A stretch of DNA of 26,699 nucleotides from Prochlorococcus sp. scB243_496M6 (GCA_000635535.1 JFMF01000378.1:1-26699), one strand, 5' to 3'. Positions 7,142-17,267 are shown, counted from the first letter of the stretch. The notes: a model not told the origin generated them from the letters alone. Numbers and translations are program-made.

Positions 7142-7530
7142 TTAAAACATAACTTCATCTAAATTTAATTCAATAGGTTCATAGGCTGTACTAGCGAGCA
7201 AATGATTTACTGAAATATCTTCTCCTCTAAGTTTTGGTAAACTTATATTTTTCCAAACAGTTCTGCCAGGTTTAACAATATCTGCATCTTGAACCATAAA
7301 TTTTGATTTTCAACTTCAACATATCCTTTATATTCTTTTAACTTAGCGCAAAATCTGACTATTAAATTACCTTTTTGATTTACTTTTCTTACCTTTACTT
7401 CCTCAATATCGTCATCATTGCTATTAACTATTAAAAAATCAGAAGCTTATAATGAAATTTGATTTAAGGGTAGTAAAGCTAAAAAAAGAAGAGAAAGCAA
7501 GTTCCCCAAAATTAATAGAAAAATTTTTAA
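7142..7530 (-). pseudogene. Decayed exported-protein gene, three lesions
   Basis: Read on the minus strand, a signal-peptide-like run (KIFLLILGNLLSLLFLALLP) starts where a start codon should be but is TTA. It is followed by TAA at 7447-7449 just before ASDFLIVNSNDDD. The frame continues (KGNLIVRFCAKLKEYKGYVE) to a break near 7298-7304, where one A is missing from its own strand. It then resumes as FMVQDADIVKPGRTVWKN and ends ELNLDEVMF at 7144-7142. Total length plus one base is exactly 130 codons. The intact ancestor would be a roughly 129-aa secreted or periplasmic protein of unknown family. It lies directly downstream of lexA on the same strand. Confidence 0.75.
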
Positions 7531-7589
7531 TTATTACTTTTTAATATTTTTTTGAGATACCATCACAAAACTAATAAAATATGAAAGAA

Positions 7590-8204
7590 TTATACTTTTC
7601 TCCATACAGCTAATAGTTTTCCTTGAATAATTACAGTGTGTGCGTCCAATTTTATTGGTTCATAATTTGGATTTGCTGCTTCAAGAGTTACCAAATTATT
7701 CTTCCTAAAATAATATTTTAAAGTTGTCCCCATACCAGGAACCAAAGCACTTACTATTGTTCCATTTCTTAATGAATTAACTTCTTTGACAGGTTCCAGC
7801 AAAACCATATCACCATCGGCAATGCATGCATCAATCATTGAGTCACCATTAACAGTAAGTGCAAAAATATCTTTTTTCTTTAGTACTTCAGAAATATCAA
7901 GACTCTCATTCACATCAGAAAAAGTTTCAATCAATCCGCCTGCAGCAATAGAACCTAGGACAGGAATGCCATCAAAGACTTCTTCAACAATTTGCAAAGT
8001 TCTAGCTTTTCCTTCTTGCCATGAGATATAACCTTTCTCTTGCAAATGTTTTAAACGACTTTGTATTGGAGCAGGTGATTTCAAACCCATAGCTTGCATC
8101 ATCTGTCTAATTGATGGGCTATGTTGAAATTCATTCAAATAATTTCTTATCCAAGAGTAAAGCTCATTCTGGGCTTCTGTTAGAACTTCCGATTTTTTTT
8201 CCAC
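7590..8204 (-). CDS. lexA: LexA repressor (SOS regulator)
   Basis: 204 aa, the normal length. Residues 1-70 form the winged helix-turn-helix DNA-binding domain (LTEAQNELYSWIRNYLNE ... SPSIRQMMQAMGLKSPAPIQ SRLKHLQEKGYI). The autocleavage bond is Ala88-Gly89 in GSIAAGGLIE. The S24 peptidase dyad is Ser122 (NGDSMIDA) and Lys163 (TTLKYYF). All residues for RecA-stimulated self-cleavage are present, so it should be a working repressor of DNA-damage genes. A LexA-box-like site lies 17 nt upstream of the start, suggesting autoregulation. It follows argF and ftsH on the same strand, 57 nt after argF. Confidence 0.95.
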   Translation of the reverse strand: MEKKSEVLTEAQNELYSWIRNYLNEFQHSPSIRQMMQAMGLKSPAPIQSRLKHLQEKGYISWQEGKARTLQIVEEVFDGIPVLGSIAAGGLIETFSDVNESLDISEVLKKKDIFALTVNGDSMIDACIADGDMVLLEPVKEVNSLRNGTIVSALVPGMGTTLKYYFRKNNLVTLEAANPNYEPIKLDAHTVIIQGKLLAVWRKV

Positions 8205-8221
8205 AAAAAGTGTTGCTGACT

Positions 8222-8235
8222 AATACATTTGTACC
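8222..8235 (-). promoter_or_regulatory. Putative LexA (SOS) box before lexA
   Basis: On the minus strand the site reads GGTACAAATGTATT. The cyanobacterial LexA consensus is RGTAC-NNN-D-GTWC-B, so this matches all positions but one (GTAT for GTWC). It lies between the argF stop and the lexA start, where an autoregulatory operator is expected. Confidence 0.55.
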
Positions 8236-8261
8236 TCTTTCAAGGCTAATATGCAAGTTTT

Positions 8262-9188
8262 TTATGAAAGAAGACAGGCAAGAAGTGCTTGTTGAGCATG
8301 TAGCCTATTTTCAGCCTGTTGAAAAATTCTGCTTTTTTCACTTTCCATTACAGCATCAGTTATTTCTTTATTTCTATAAGCAGGAAGGCAGTGAAGTACT
8401 ATTGCCTCTCTATCTGCGCTTTTTAGAAGATTAGAATCGATCATAAATCCAGAAAAGTTTCTATCCTTCTCTTCCTTTTGATTTTCTTCTCCCATGGAGG
8501 ACCAAACATCTGTATACAAAACATTCGCGCCTTTTACAGCCTCAATAGGATCATTTGTAATCTTTAATAAATTTTTGTTCCTATAAATTTCTCTTGCCCG
8601 ATTAATAATAAATGACTTCGGTTCATAACCTTGAGGACATGCAATTCTAACTTCTACTCCTAATAACGCCCCACATAAAATAAGAGAATTTGCGACATTA
8701 TTACCATCACCTATAAATGTCAAAACTACATCTTTAAAATCAAGAAATTCCTCATGAATTGTTAAAAAATCAGCTAAAGCCTGACATGGATGTTCTAAAT
8801 CTGTAAGAGCATTAATAACTGGCTTAGATGACCACTTTGCATATTCTTCCAAATCTGTATGATCAAAAGTTCTAATTGCAATCACATCGCAATATCTGCT
8901 AAGAACTCTGGCTGTATCTTTAATAGGTTCACCTCTTCCAATTTGGGAAGTAGTGGGATTTAGATCAATAGTAGTGCCACCAATTCTTGACATTGCCACT
9001 TGGAAACTTACCCTTGTACGAGTAGATGACTTATCAAAAATTAATCCTAAAACTTTATTTTTGAGTTCAATGTTTAAATCTTTATTTTTAAAATTCTTAG
9101 CAATTTCTAAAATTTTTAAAAATTCTTCAGTTGTAGTATCCAAGCTTGATAAAAAATCTTTTTTTACAAGCTTGATTGGGTTTAGCAT
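8262..9188 (-). CDS. argF: Ornithine carbamoyltransferase
   Basis: 308 aa, full length. It condenses ornithine with carbamoyl phosphate to citrulline in arginine synthesis, in the cytoplasm. The carbamoyl-phosphate site is STRTR at 55-59 with HPCQALAD at 133-140. The ornithine side has the D-x-x-x-S-M-G motif (DVWSSMG, 227-233) and HCLPA at 266-270. These distinguish it from aspartate carbamoyltransferase. Starts with ATG 28 nt after the ftsH stop, so it is probably cotranscribed with ftsH, though the functions are unrelated. Confidence 0.96.
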   Translation of the reverse strand: MLNPIKLVKKDFLSSLDTTTEEFLKILEIAKNFKNKDLNIELKNKVLGLIFDKSSTRTRVSFQVAMSRIGGTTIDLNPTTSQIGRGEPIKDTARVLSRYCDVIAIRTFDHTDLEEYAKWSSKPVINALTDLEHPCQALADFLTIHEEFLDFKDVVLTFIGDGNNVANSLILCGALLGVEVRIACPQGYEPKSFIINRAREIYRNKNLLKITNDPIEAVKGANVLYTDVWSSMGEENQKEEKDRNFSGFMIDSNLLKSADREAIVLHCLPAYRNKEITDAVMESEKSRIFQQAENRLHAQQALLACLLS

Positions 9189-9216
9189 CTAACTTTCTTT
9201 GAAAACCTAAATTCTA

Positions 9217-11079
9217 CTATGAAGGCATTTTACTTTCTGCTAAAAGAGTTTTTAGGTCCTCCCCTTCTATAACTTCTTCTTGAAGGATTTTTTGAGAAAT
9301 CGATTCAAGAAGAGGTAAATTATTTCTTAAAATATTAAGTGCAGTTTCATGCGCATCATCAACTAAGTCTCTAACTTCTTTATCAATTGCTTGAGCAGTA
9401 GCATCACTAACAGATCTTCTTGGATTATTTCCATTCCCTAGGAACTGGCCTCCACCTTGTTTATCATATGCAAGGGGTCCAAGAATATCACTCATTCCAA
9501 ATGTACCAACCATTTGTTCAGCTATATCAGTTGCTCTTTGTAAATCATTTGAAGCTCCTGTAGTAATCTTTCCAAAAACTACCTCTTCTGCAGATCTACC
9601 CCCAAGTAATGTAGCTATTTGTCCTTTTAATTCATCTTTAGAATTCAAGAATCTTTCTTCAGTTGGTAATTGAAGAGTATACCCAAGTGCGCTCATCCCT
9701 CTTGGAACTATAGAAATCTTCGCAACTTTTGATCCACCAGGCATGAGATGTCCAACAATTGCATGACCAACTTCGTGATAAGCAACAACCTTCTTTTCGT
9801 CATCTTGCAAAACACGGCTCTTTTTTTCCAATCCAGCAACAACTCTCTCTATCGCTTCGCTTAAGTCTTGTTGTTCTACGCTTTTTCTTTTTGCTCTCGC
9901 TGCAAGTAGAGCAGCCTCATTAACCATATTAGCTAAATCGGCTCCTGCGAATCCACTAGTAGCTTGGGCAATTGAATCTAAGTCTATTGAGTTTGCAAGT
10001 TTCACTTTTTTGGTGTAAATCTCCAAAATAGTTTTTCTACCTGCTAAATCTGGCCTATCGACTAAAACTTGCCTATCAAATCTACCTGGTCTTAAAAGTG
10101 CCGCGTCAAGAACCTCTGGCTGGTTTGTGGCAGCAAGAACTATGACAGGCTTATCAGTTGAAGCAAAGCCATCCATTTCGGTAAGAAGTTGATTTAATGT
10201 TTGCTCTCTTTCGTCATTTCCACCGACTACACCCATGGATCCCGAACGACTTTTACCGATAGCATCTAATTCGTCAATAAAAATAATGCAAGGAGCTTTT
10301 TTCTTTGCTTGTTCAAACAAATCCCTAACTCTTGCCGCACCTGCACCTACGAAAAGCTCAACAAATTCAGAACCTGAAATAATGAAAAAAGGGACTTCTG
10401 CTTCACCAGCTACAGCCTTTGAAAGAAGAGTTTTTCCTGTTCCTGGAGGTCCAACAAGAAGTACACCCTTAGGTATTCGTGCTCCAATATCAGTATATCT
10501 TTCTGGTTTTTTTAAAAAATCAACTATTTCTGTTAATTCATCCTTAGCTTCATCAACTCCAGCTACATCTGCAAATGTTACTTTTGATTCATCATCTGGC
10601 ACATAAACTTTAGCTTTGCTTTTTGTAAAACTTAGAGCCCCTTGAGCACCTCCGCCTCCCATACTTCTTCTAGCGAAAAATTGTAAGACAAGGATAAAAA
10701 TCAAAGGAGGTACAACCCAGCTCAATATAGTTGAGAAAAAATTAGGTTTCTTTGGGGGAGCAGCAGCGAATTCCACCCCTTTACTTTCTAACCTTTGGGG
10801 CAGATCCATATCAAAAATTGGGGTTGTTGCTAACACTGAAGGAGCACCTTCTTCAGCTCCATTCAACTCATATCTGATTTGTTCTTGGGTAATATATGCT
10901 CTCTTTACCTCTCCATCATTAACTTGATCAATAAATAAGGAGTAAGGAACCCTTGGGATTTGCATATTTTGATTAGGGAAAAGGCTACTAAATAAAAGTA
11001 GTGCTCCAACTCCTATCAATATAATGTTTACAATTCCAAATCTTCTATTAGGTTGATTATCGTCTTGTCTTATTGGCAT
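9217..11079 (-). CDS. ftsH: ATP-dependent zinc metalloprotease FtsH
   Basis: Membrane-anchored AAA+ protease; in cyanobacteria members degrade damaged photosystem II D1 protein and regulators. Counted from the ATG (MPIRQDDNQ), it is 620 aa. Helix 1 is at about 14-34, an extracytoplasmic loop follows, and helix 2 is at about 114-136. The Walker A is GPPGTGKT (210-217) and Walker [10 protein letters not shown] (265-273). The arginine-finger region is LLRPGRFDR and the zinc site is HEVGH (435-439). A TTG four codons upstream (11091) would add MPTI; the ATG is preferred by comparison with the family. It is one of several FtsH paralogs expected in the genome. The 100-nt gap before it has an unusual palindrome. 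Confidence 0.95.
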   Translation of the reverse strand: MPIRQDDNQPNRRFGIVNIILIGVGALLLFSSLFPNQNMQIPRVPYSLFIDQVNDGEVKRAYITQEQIRYELNGAEEGAPSVLATTPIFDMDLPQRLESKGVEFAAAPPKKPNFFSTILSWVVPPLIFILVLQFFARRSMGGGGAQGALSFTKSKAKVYVPDDESKVTFADVAGVDEAKDELTEIVDFLKKPERYTDIGARIPKGVLLVGPPGTGKTLLSKAVAGEAEVPFFIISGSEFVELFVGAGAARVRDLFEQAKKKAPCIIFIDELDAIGKSRSGSMGVVGGNDEREQTLNQLLTEMDGFASTDKPVIVLAATNQPEVLDAALLRPGRFDRQVLVDRPDLAGRKTILEIYTKKVKLANSIDLDSIAQATSGFAGADLANMVNEAALLAARAKRKSVEQQDLSEAIERVVAGLEKKSRVLQDDEKKVVAYHEVGHAIVGHLMPGGSKVAKISIVPRGMSALGYTLQLPTEERFLNSKDELKGQIATLLGGRSAEEVVFGKITTGASNDLQRATDIAEQMVGTFGMSDILGPLAYDKQGGGQFLGNGNNPRRSVSDATAQAIDKEVRDLVDDAHETALNILRNNLPLLESISQKILQEEVIEGEDLKTLLAESKMPS

Positions 11080-11146
11080 AATTGTGGGCAAATTTGAACT
11101 TATTATAAACTAAACCAACAGTTTCCGTATCTGTATTGTTTTTTTT

Positions 11147-11174
11147 GGGTAAGAACCGTACGGTAATTTAACCC
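11147..11174. promoter_or_regulatory. Imperfect palindrome upstream of ftsH
   Basis: A perfect 10-nt palindrome ACCGTACGGT (11155-11164) sits inside looser arms GGGT...ACCC, 28 nt overall. It lies in the 113-nt gap between the ribD stop and the ftsH start, 68 nt before ftsH. Read on the minus strand it is followed by a run of A, not T, so it is not a normal terminator there. It is GC-rich against its surroundings and could be an operator or an RNA hairpin. Confidence 0.35.
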
Positions 11175-11192
11175 ATAAAAATTATTATAAAA

Positions 11193-12287
11193 TTAATTTT
11201 TGAATAAACTCTTAACGCATATATCATCATCAATCAAACTAATCTGAGGTTCGCTTAATTTAATAATTTCATGCATTTCTCCAAACTCAAAATCCCCAAG
11301 GGGATTCATACTATTTTCTCCGCCTAAAATTTTTGGAGCAATAAAAGTTATAATTTCTTGAATACAATTAGATTTAATAGCGGCAGTAGCCAATCGAGGG
11401 CCACATTCCCACAAAACATTATTACATCCCCTTCTAGCAAGTATTTTTGAAATTAACTCTGGATTATCTGATGATACCTTTTCAACTTCAACAGACTTTG
11501 GAATCCTTGCGAGGTAGTTTTCATTTGCTGTTGAAGAATCATAAATAACTAATGTTTGTGCCTTATTACAATCCCAAAGATTAGATTTTGTTGGCAGGTC
11601 TAAACTTTTTGTAAACACCACCCGCAAAGGCTCAGGATTTTTTAAACCTCTAGTAGTCAAGAGGGGATTATCTCTTCTTAATGTGTTTCCACCAATAATT
11701 ATTGCATCAAATTCTGCTCTAAAAGAGTGTACTAATGCCCTTGATTCTTCATTAGTAATCCATTTACTTTTTCCATTTTTTAAAGCTATCCTTCCATCAA
11801 TACTCATTGCCCATTTAAAAACACCATATGACTTTTTAGTAATATTCCTGTGAATGAAAGCCTTATTTAATTCTAAGGATTCCTTTTTACATAATCCTAA
11901 GTGAACTTGTATTCCAGCTTCTTTTAGCAGCTTAATACCTTGACCAGCGACTCTTACATCAGGGTCTTCGATTGATATATAAGCCCTTTTTATCCCAGAG
12001 GATATCACCTTATCTACACATGGAGGTGTTCTACCCTGGTGGCAACAAGGTTCAAGATTTACATAAATTGACCCACCTTTAGCATCTTTTTTTAAATTAT
12101 TAAATGCCATTGCCTCTGCATGAGGCATCCCTGCCTTGAAATGAAACCCTTCTGAAATAAGCTTTCCATTCTTATCAAGTATCACCGCTCCCACCCTAGG
12201 GTTAGGACTAGTTGTATTTTTGCCTAGGGAAGCCAAAAAAATTGCTCTTTTCATCCATTTTGTATGGCCTACATTTTTTTCAGACAT
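11193..12287 (-). CDS. ribD: Riboflavin biosynthesis bifunctional deaminase/reductase
   Basis: Carries out two successive steps of riboflavin synthesis: deamination of the pyrimidine intermediate and reduction of its ribose with NADPH. From the ATG (MSEKNVGHT) it is 364 aa. The N-terminal cytidine-deaminase domain has the zinc site H-A-E (His56, Glu58) and PCCHQGRTPPC (80-90) with Cys81 and Cys90. The C-terminal reductase domain starts near 145 (YGVFKWAMSIDGRIA) and includes GGNTLRRDNP and the GGENSMNPL loop. An upstream TTG at 12293 adds two codons and is less likely, because the GGAG-like ribosome site runs right into the ATG. It follows the DUF3122 gene by about 15 nt and may be in one transcript with it. 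Confidence 0.93.
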   Translation of the reverse strand: MSEKNVGHTKWMKRAIFLASLGKNTTSPNPRVGAVILDKNGKLISEGFHFKAGMPHAEAMAFNNLKKDAKGGSIYVNLEPCCHQGRTPPCVDKVISSGIKRAYISIEDPDVRVAGQGIKLLKEAGIQVHLGLCKKESLELNKAFIHRNITKKSYGVFKWAMSIDGRIALKNGKSKWITNEESRALVHSFRAEFDAIIIGGNTLRRDNPLLTTRGLKNPEPLRVVFTKSLDLPTKSNLWDCNKAQTLVIYDSSTANENYLARIPKSVEVEKVSSDNPELISKILARRGCNNVLWECGPRLATAAIKSNCIQEIITFIAPKILGGENSMNPLGDFEFGEMHEIIKLSEPQISLIDDDICVKSLFKN

Positions 12288-12302
12288 CTCCAAAAATCAA
12301 AT

Positions 12303-12803
12303 TCAGTTTATTGATCTCCACTCTTTAACAACAAAGGGAGGAACAGGTAACTCAGAAAAAACTCCTGACAAAGATAATCTTAATGGTCTATTTTTATCTA
12401 AATTTTTAATTAATTCATCAAGATCGAATTCTGCTGCAGCTTGTCTTCCATCATTTGCTAATTCCGCATTAAGTAATGTTTTATCATTTAAAAGCCATTG
12501 TTTTCTCCCTGATTCAACCCTCAAATCAGTGGGATGATCAATCCTGAGATTTCCTGGATATCCTATTACTCTCAAGATCAATTTATCTTCAAAAAGAGGT
12601 GATTTATAAGCTACTAATTGCCAAGTTTCAAAGTCCAAGTCCCTTAAAAACTCACTGCTAGCATTCATTAATTTCCCATTTATTTCTGTTTCTGCAACTT
12701 CTGCAGATACCTTCAATGGGTTAAAAATAAATGATAGTAGTAGAAGTAAAGGTAATATTCTTTTTAAAAAAATATTTTTATTTGATTTTGTAATTTTCTT
12801 CAT
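12303..12803 (-). CDS. DUF3122 family exported protein
   Basis: 166 aa with a basic start (MKKITKSNKNIFLKR), a hydrophobic core (ILPLLLLLSFIFN) and a probable cleavage after VSA near residue 34, so it is exported to the periplasm or thylakoid lumen. The mature part (LDFETWQLVAYKSPLFEDKL, LRVIGYPGNLRIDHPTDL) matches the cyanobacterial DUF3122 family as I recall it. Function unknown. Its ATG overlaps the end of the preceding 93-aa gene by 26 nt and its stop is close to the ribD start, so the three are likely one operon. Confidence 0.8.
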   Translation of the reverse strand: MKKITKSNKNIFLKRILPLLLLLSFIFNPLKVSAEVAETEINGKLMNASSEFLRDLDFETWQLVAYKSPLFEDKLILRVIGYPGNLRIDHPTDLRVESGRKQWLLNDKTLLNAELANDGRQAAAEFDLDELIKNLDKNRPLRLSLSGVFSELPVPPFVVKEWRSIN

Positions 12804-13059
12804 TTTCAGAATCCATCAGAGCATCAAGAGTAACAGCTGTTCTTACAATAGCTTGATATCTTTTGATTATTTTACGATTTTTTTCAATAACTCGAGATAA
12901 ATTCAAAGTGTCTTTTTCAGAATAGCTAGATGTTAAATCATTAGAATCTTCTTCAATAAACTCAAATTCACTATCTTTATTTATTAGAGTTAATAATAAA
13001 TCATGTAATCTCTTTCTTCTTTCAGACAATTGATTTATTATAAAAGCTCTAACAATCAT
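12778..13059 (-). CDS. Conserved hypothetical protein, 93 aa
   Basis: A charged, mostly helical cytoplasmic protein. It starts MIVRAFIINQLSERRKRLHD, has an acidic middle (EFEFIEEDSNDL) and a basic helix (RVIEKNRKIIKRYQAIVRTA), and ends acidic. There is no recognised domain. It overlaps the DUF3122 gene by 26 nt and is divergent from the cobL region, with 53 nt between start codons. Gene status is supported by the tight packing. Function unknown. Confidence 0.65.
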   Translation of the reverse strand: MIVRAFIINQLSERRKRLHDLLLTLINKDSEFEFIEEDSNDLTSSYSEKDTLNLSRVIEKNRKIIKRYQAIVRTAVTLDALMDSENEENYKIK

Positions 13060-13112
13060 AAGATAATTTAATTAAACATTCAAATAGATAAGTTTCTTTT
13101 AATTAAATATTC

Positions 13113-14388
13113 ATGACTGAAAAAAAAAGAAAAATTCATGTAGTAGGAATTAATTCTTATAAATTTGAAGATTTATCATTCAAATTACAAAATCTATTTC
13201 AAGAGACAGTTTCTATTGCAGTTCCAAATTCATATTTTGAAGAAATAAAATTATGGAGCGAAAATTGTTTAGAAAAAAAGAAATTATTTTTTTCAAGCAA
13301 TAGTAATAAGGAACTTGTTAACTGGCTTAGATCGCAAAAAAACTGATGTTATTTTAATTTCGAGAGGAGATCCACTTTGGTTTGGCATTGGGAGAATACT
13401 ACTAGAAAACTTTTCAAAAGATGAGTTAAGTTTCTACCCTTCAAATACTTGCATTCAATTAGCATTTAGTAAGTTAAAGATCCCATGGCAAGATACTGTT
13501 AATGTGAGTATTCACGGCAGAGATTCGAATAGGTTAGTAGAGGCTCTTAAAACAAGGCCTTCAAGTTTGGCTATTATTACAGATTCAAATAACAAAAGTT
13601 TAGAAATAATCAAAAAAAACTTATCAGAATTAAATCTTATTGACTTCTATGATTTTTGGCTCTGTGAAGATATTGGTTTCGAGAATGAAAAGATAAGAAA
13701 ATTAAATCTTAAAAAATCATTACCATCTGATATATCAAGTTTGAACATTGTTGTTCTTAAAAAAACAAAGAAAAATTACTCAAATAATAATCTCCCTCTT
13801 TTCGGAATCAGTGACCATATTTTTAAGACTTTTGATGATAGACCAAACTTATTAACTAAAAGTGAGGTTCGCGTTCAAATATTAGCTGCTTTAGAGCTCC
13901 CAAGAAATGGTGTCATCTGGGATATAGGAGCAGGTTGTGGGTCAATTGGTTTAGAGGCACTAAAGTTAAGGCCTAATTTGGATTTGTTTTGTATCGATAA
14001 AAGGATTGGCTCAAAAGAATTAATACTAGAAAACTCGAAGAGGCTTGACGTCAAACCAAAATTTATTCTTGAGGAAGACATAAATTACACTTTGAATATG
14101 AATAATTTAAGTTCTCTTGAAAAACCTAATAGATTAATAATTGGAGGATGTGATAAAAAAACTAAACTCCAGATTATTAATAAACTTGCTCAAGATATGG
14201 ATACTGGAGACATTATCGTTATCCCAATAATTAATATTCAAACTATCAAAGAATTGAAAGATGAATTAGAAGATAAAAATTTCAAAACAAATTTAAATTT
14301 AATTCAGACCTATAAAAGCTTAAGTATTGCGGAGGGAATGAGACTAGAACCAAATAATCCTGTTTTTCTATTAAAAGGGAAAAAATAA
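13113..14388 (+). pseudogene. cobL: CobL-type precorrin-6B methylase/decarboxylase, frameshifted at poly-A
   Basis: Two frames together encode a CbiE-CbiT (CobL) fusion, the enzyme that methylates C-5 and C-15 and decarboxylates precorrin-6B on the way to cobalamin (pseudocobalamin in this group). The first frame (13113-13346) ends SQKN; the second reads on from 13342 as TDVILISRGDPLWFGIG. Removing one A from the 7-A run at 13336-13342 joins them into a 424-aa protein. In that protein the CbiE motif GDPLWFG is near residue 85. The CbiT methyltransferase loop DIGAGCGSIGLE is near 270. Both domains are otherwise intact with no other stop. It may be a sequencing slip, a recent mutation or a site of transcriptional slippage. 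It is divergent from the 93-aa gene and converges on nadK. Confidence 0.85.
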
Positions 14389-14401
14389 ATTTAAGTAATT
14401 T

Positions 14402-15310
14402 TTATTTATCAGGTTTAGCAACATGAGGTAAACCCCAACCAAGTTTATTTCTTAAAACTTGGAAAAATTCGTGATCTTCAAGTCTAATAAATTTTACTGA
14501 GTGTTTACTTTTTCTTATTAAAACTCTATCTTCAGGCCAAACATAACAACCAGCATTCCCATCAACAACCATTACTAATCTTTCAGGAGTGGCAGGAAAA
14601 ACAGTTACTGGTTCTGAATCATTAAAAACTAGTGCCCTTGATGCCAAAGAATGTGGCGCAATTGGAGTTAATTGTACTACTGGACAATCAGGTGTAATAA
14701 CTGGTCCTCCAGCACTCAGCGAATATGCAGTAGAGCCAGTTGGAGTAGATAAAATTACTCCATCAGCTGAAATATCCACAGGAGCATGTCGCCCTATTGA
14801 AATCTCAAAATGACACATACTTGTTAGAGGTTCTCTATGAAGAGCCATCTCATTAAGGCAAAGAGATTCCCATCTCCTCTGATCATTCCTCATTACACTA
14901 ATTATAAAACAAGTTCTTTCTTCAATATCCCAATTTCCAGCAATTATTTTATCTATAGCCTCATCTAGGTTAGATAAATAAGCTTCCGCAAGAAATCCTA
15001 AATGACCAGTATTTATTGTAAGAATTGGAATTTTAGCAGGTGCTGTTTGCCTTGCAGCAGAAAGTACAGTCCCATCTCCGCCAAGAACAATTGCAAATTC
15101 CATTGATGAATCAAACCCCTCAGGGACACAATTCGTATATCCCAAAGGACGAACATGTTGATCAGGATTTGCGAAACCAACCATCCCTCCAGAGCTACTA
15201 ACTCTTACAACTTCAAAATTAGATTTTTCCAATTTTTTTTGAACAGAAGTTGCAGTTTGAACAGCTAGTTCCTTTCCATCATTAACGATTAGTCCTGCTT
15301 TACGTACCAA
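14402..15310 (-). CDS. nadK: NAD kinase
   Basis: 302 aa; phosphorylates NAD to NADP with ATP. The GGDG motif (77-80, in [14 protein letters not shown]), [10 protein letters not shown] (100-109) and the glycine-rich [16 protein letters not shown] stretch near 189-204 are all present. The start is a TTG at 15310 ([10 protein letters not shown]), just before the first strand; no ATG is in frame near it. Also named ppnK. It is convergent with cobL, with 13 nt between the stops. Confidence 0.95.
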   Translation of the reverse strand: MVRKAGLIVNDGKELAVQTATSVQKKLEKSNFEVVRVSSSGGMVGFANPDQHVRPLGYTNCVPEGFDSSMEFAIVLGGDGTVLSAARQTAPAKIPILTINTGHLGFLAEAYLSNLDEAIDKIIAGNWDIEERTCFIISVMRNDQRRWESLCLNEMALHREPLTSMCHFEISIGRHAPVDISADGVILSTPTGSTAYSLSAGGPVITPDCPVVQLTPIAPHSLASRALVFNDSEPVTVFPATPERLVMVVDGNAGCYVWPEDRVLIRKSKHSVKFIRLEDHEFFQVLRNKLGWGLPHVAKPDK

Positions 15311-15381
15311 TCAAAAAATTTAAACCTAGTTCTATCTTAAACTAATTTGTAGGACAATCCTAATTTGAAAATCAAATACTA

Positions 15382-16389
15382 TTAGAACTGTTCTAAGAAT
15401 CTAATATCATTTGTATAAAATTTTCTGATGTCGTCGATCTGATGTCTCACCATACAAAATCTCTCAACTCCTAATCCTGCTGCAAAACCAGTCCATTTCT
15501 CAGAATCTATTCCTAATTTTTCTAAGACCTTTGGATCAACCATTCCGCAACCCATTACTTCTAACCATTTACCTTTCCACTGGACGTCTACTTCTGCTGA
15601 AGGTTCAGTAAAGGGGAAATAACTAGCTCTAAATCTTACAGGAATATCTCCAAAAAAGGCCTTTAAAAATGTAAGAACTGTTCCTCTTAAATGACTAAAA
15701 TTAATTTCTTGATCGATACATAAAACCTCAACCTGATTAAATACAGGGGAATGAGTAGCATCTACTGCATCTCTCCTATATACTCTCCCGGGAGCAATAA
15801 TTCTTACTGGAGGAGGATTCTTCTCTAAGTACCTTATCTGAACAGGAGAAGTATGGGTCCTTAAAAGTCGATTTTCATCTAAGTAGAAAGTATCCTGCAT
15901 ATCTCTTGCAGGATGATTTTTGGGTATGTTGAGAGACTCAAAATTATAAAAATCAGTTTCTATCTCAGGACCACTTTCAACTGAGTATCCTAAACCACAA
16001 AATATATCTATTATTTCGTCTTGAGTTGAAATCAAAGGATGTTTATTCCCAGGGGGTGTTCCAATTGAAGGGATAGTTACATCAATTTTTTCTTTTTTAA
16101 TCTTTTTATCTAAGGCTTCGATATTTAGTTTATTTTTTCTTTCAATTATTAGTTCTTGCAAATTTATCTTTATTAAATTTGCCTTCTGGCCAATAATTGG
16201 TCTATCAGTAGCAGATAATTGACCCATTGTTTTCAAAATAATTGATAAATCACCTTTTTTCCCTAGCAAGGAAACTCTCAATTGATCCAGTTCTTCATGA
16301 GTATTAGAATTATCTATATTATTTTTTGCTGTTAGAGAAAGATTATTTAGTTTTTCCTCAATTTGACTTAATGATTCAATTTGACTCAC
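15382..16389 (-). CDS. pheS: Phenylalanine-tRNA ligase alpha subunit
   Basis: 335 aa; forms an alpha2-beta2 enzyme with PheT (not in window) that charges tRNA-Phe. A coiled-coil N-terminus (1-90) is followed by the class II catalytic core. Motif 2 is near [20 protein letters not shown] with [10 protein letters not shown] further on, and motif 3 near [20 protein letters not shown]. The C-terminal [11 protein letters not shown] is the normal ending. It starts with GTG at 16389. It is divergent from surE, with 68 nt of shared promoter space. Confidence 0.96.
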   Translation of the reverse strand: MSQIESLSQIEEKLNNLSLTAKNNIDNSNTHEELDQLRVSLLGKKGDLSIILKTMGQLSATDRPIIGQKANLIKINLQELIIERKNKLNIEALDKKIKKEKIDVTIPSIGTPPGNKHPLISTQDEIIDIFCGLGYSVESGPEIETDFYNFESLNIPKNHPARDMQDTFYLDENRLLRTHTSPVQIRYLEKNPPPVRIIAPGRVYRRDAVDATHSPVFNQVEVLCIDQEINFSHLRGTVLTFLKAFFGDIPVRFRASYFPFTEPSAEVDVQWKGKWLEVMGCGMVDPKVLEKLGIDSEKWTGFAAGLGVERFCMVRHQIDDIRKFYTNDIRFLEQF

Positions 16390-16457
16390 TGATATAGTAA
16401 AAATAAGTATTGCTTTATCTTACTTAAATATCGTCCATAAATAAAATGTTTTGATTA

Positions 16458-17267
16458 ATGAAACCGTTAAATATATTAATTAGCAATGATGATGGTGTTT
16501 TCGCAGCGGGGATAAGAGCTTTAGCAAAATCAGCCCAAAAAAGAGGACATAAGGTAAAAGTAGTATGTCCTGACCAAGAACGATCAGCTACTGGTCATGG
16601 TCTTACTTTACAATCCCCACTAAGAGTTGAAAAAGCTGACGAGTTATTTGGACAAGGAATTGAAGCTTGGGGATGTTCCGGCACACCTGCTGATTGTGTC
16701 AAATTAGCACTATCTGAACTCTTAGATCATAAACCTGATATGGTCCTATCCGGAATAAATCACGGACCCAATTTAGGGACAGATATTTTTTGTTCAGGCA
16801 CAGTGGCTGCAGCTATGGAAGGCACTTTAGAAAATGTTCCTTCCATGGCAATAAGTGTTGCTAGTTTTAAATGGAAGAATTTTGAATTTGCTGGAGAAAT
16901 TGCAATGAATATTGCCGAACAAGCAATTAACGATAGTTGGCCAGCTTCACTTTTATTAAATTTGAACATACCCCCCTGCGAAAAAAATAAGATAAAAGAA
17001 TTATCCTGGACAAGATTATCTGTAAGAAAATATAAAAATCAATTTTCCAAAAGGGAAGACCCGAGGGGTGATGATTATTATTGGTTAGCTGGTGAAGTAG
17101 TTTTAGATCTTAAATCGAAAGGTTACGGTCCCAAGAATTGGCCTAGTGATGTATCTCAAATACAAGAAAATAAAATATCTCTTACACCTGTAGAACCAGA
17201 TTTATTTTGGAGAGGAAATTTAGATGACTTACCTAGAATTAATAATTCATTTATAAATTTTTCTTAA
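16458..17267 (+). CDS. surE: 5'/3'-nucleotidase SurE
   Basis: 269 aa, metal-dependent nucleotide phosphatase. The start is [20 protein letters not shown] with the metal ligands Asp11 and Asp12. Ser43 is in [11 protein letters not shown] and Asn101 in [10 protein letters not shown], followed by [16 protein letters not shown]. The family is linked to stationary-phase survival and removal of damaged nucleotides. The last 21 nt overlap the end of the convergent DUF3611 gene on the other strand. Confidence 0.95.
   Translation: MKPLNILISNDDGVFAAGIRALAKSAQKRGHKVKVVCPDQERSATGHGLTLQSPLRVEKADELFGQGIEAWGCSGTPADCVKLALSELLDHKPDMVLSGINHGPNLGTDIFCSGTVAAAMEGTLENVPSMAISVASFKWKNFEFAGEIAMNIAEQAINDSWPASLLLNLNIPPCEKNKIKELSWTRLSVRKYKNQFSKREDPRGDDYYWLAGEVVLDLKSKGYGPKNWPSDVSQIQENKISLTPVEPDLFWRGNLDDLPRINNSFINFS

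Noticed and set aside
8111..8434. Plus-strand frame across the lexA/argF junction
   Set aside because: It overlaps two certain genes on the other strand and has no recognisable protein pattern.
11141..11174. Terminator for ribD
   Set aside because: The T run lies on the wrong side of the hairpin for the minus strand, so it does not fit an intrinsic terminator.
13337..13343. A AAA AAC heptamer in cobL as a programmed -1 frameshift site
   Set aside because: The heptamer is in phase for a -1 slip, but the rest of CobL lies in the +1 frame, so a -1 slip would not produce the protein.
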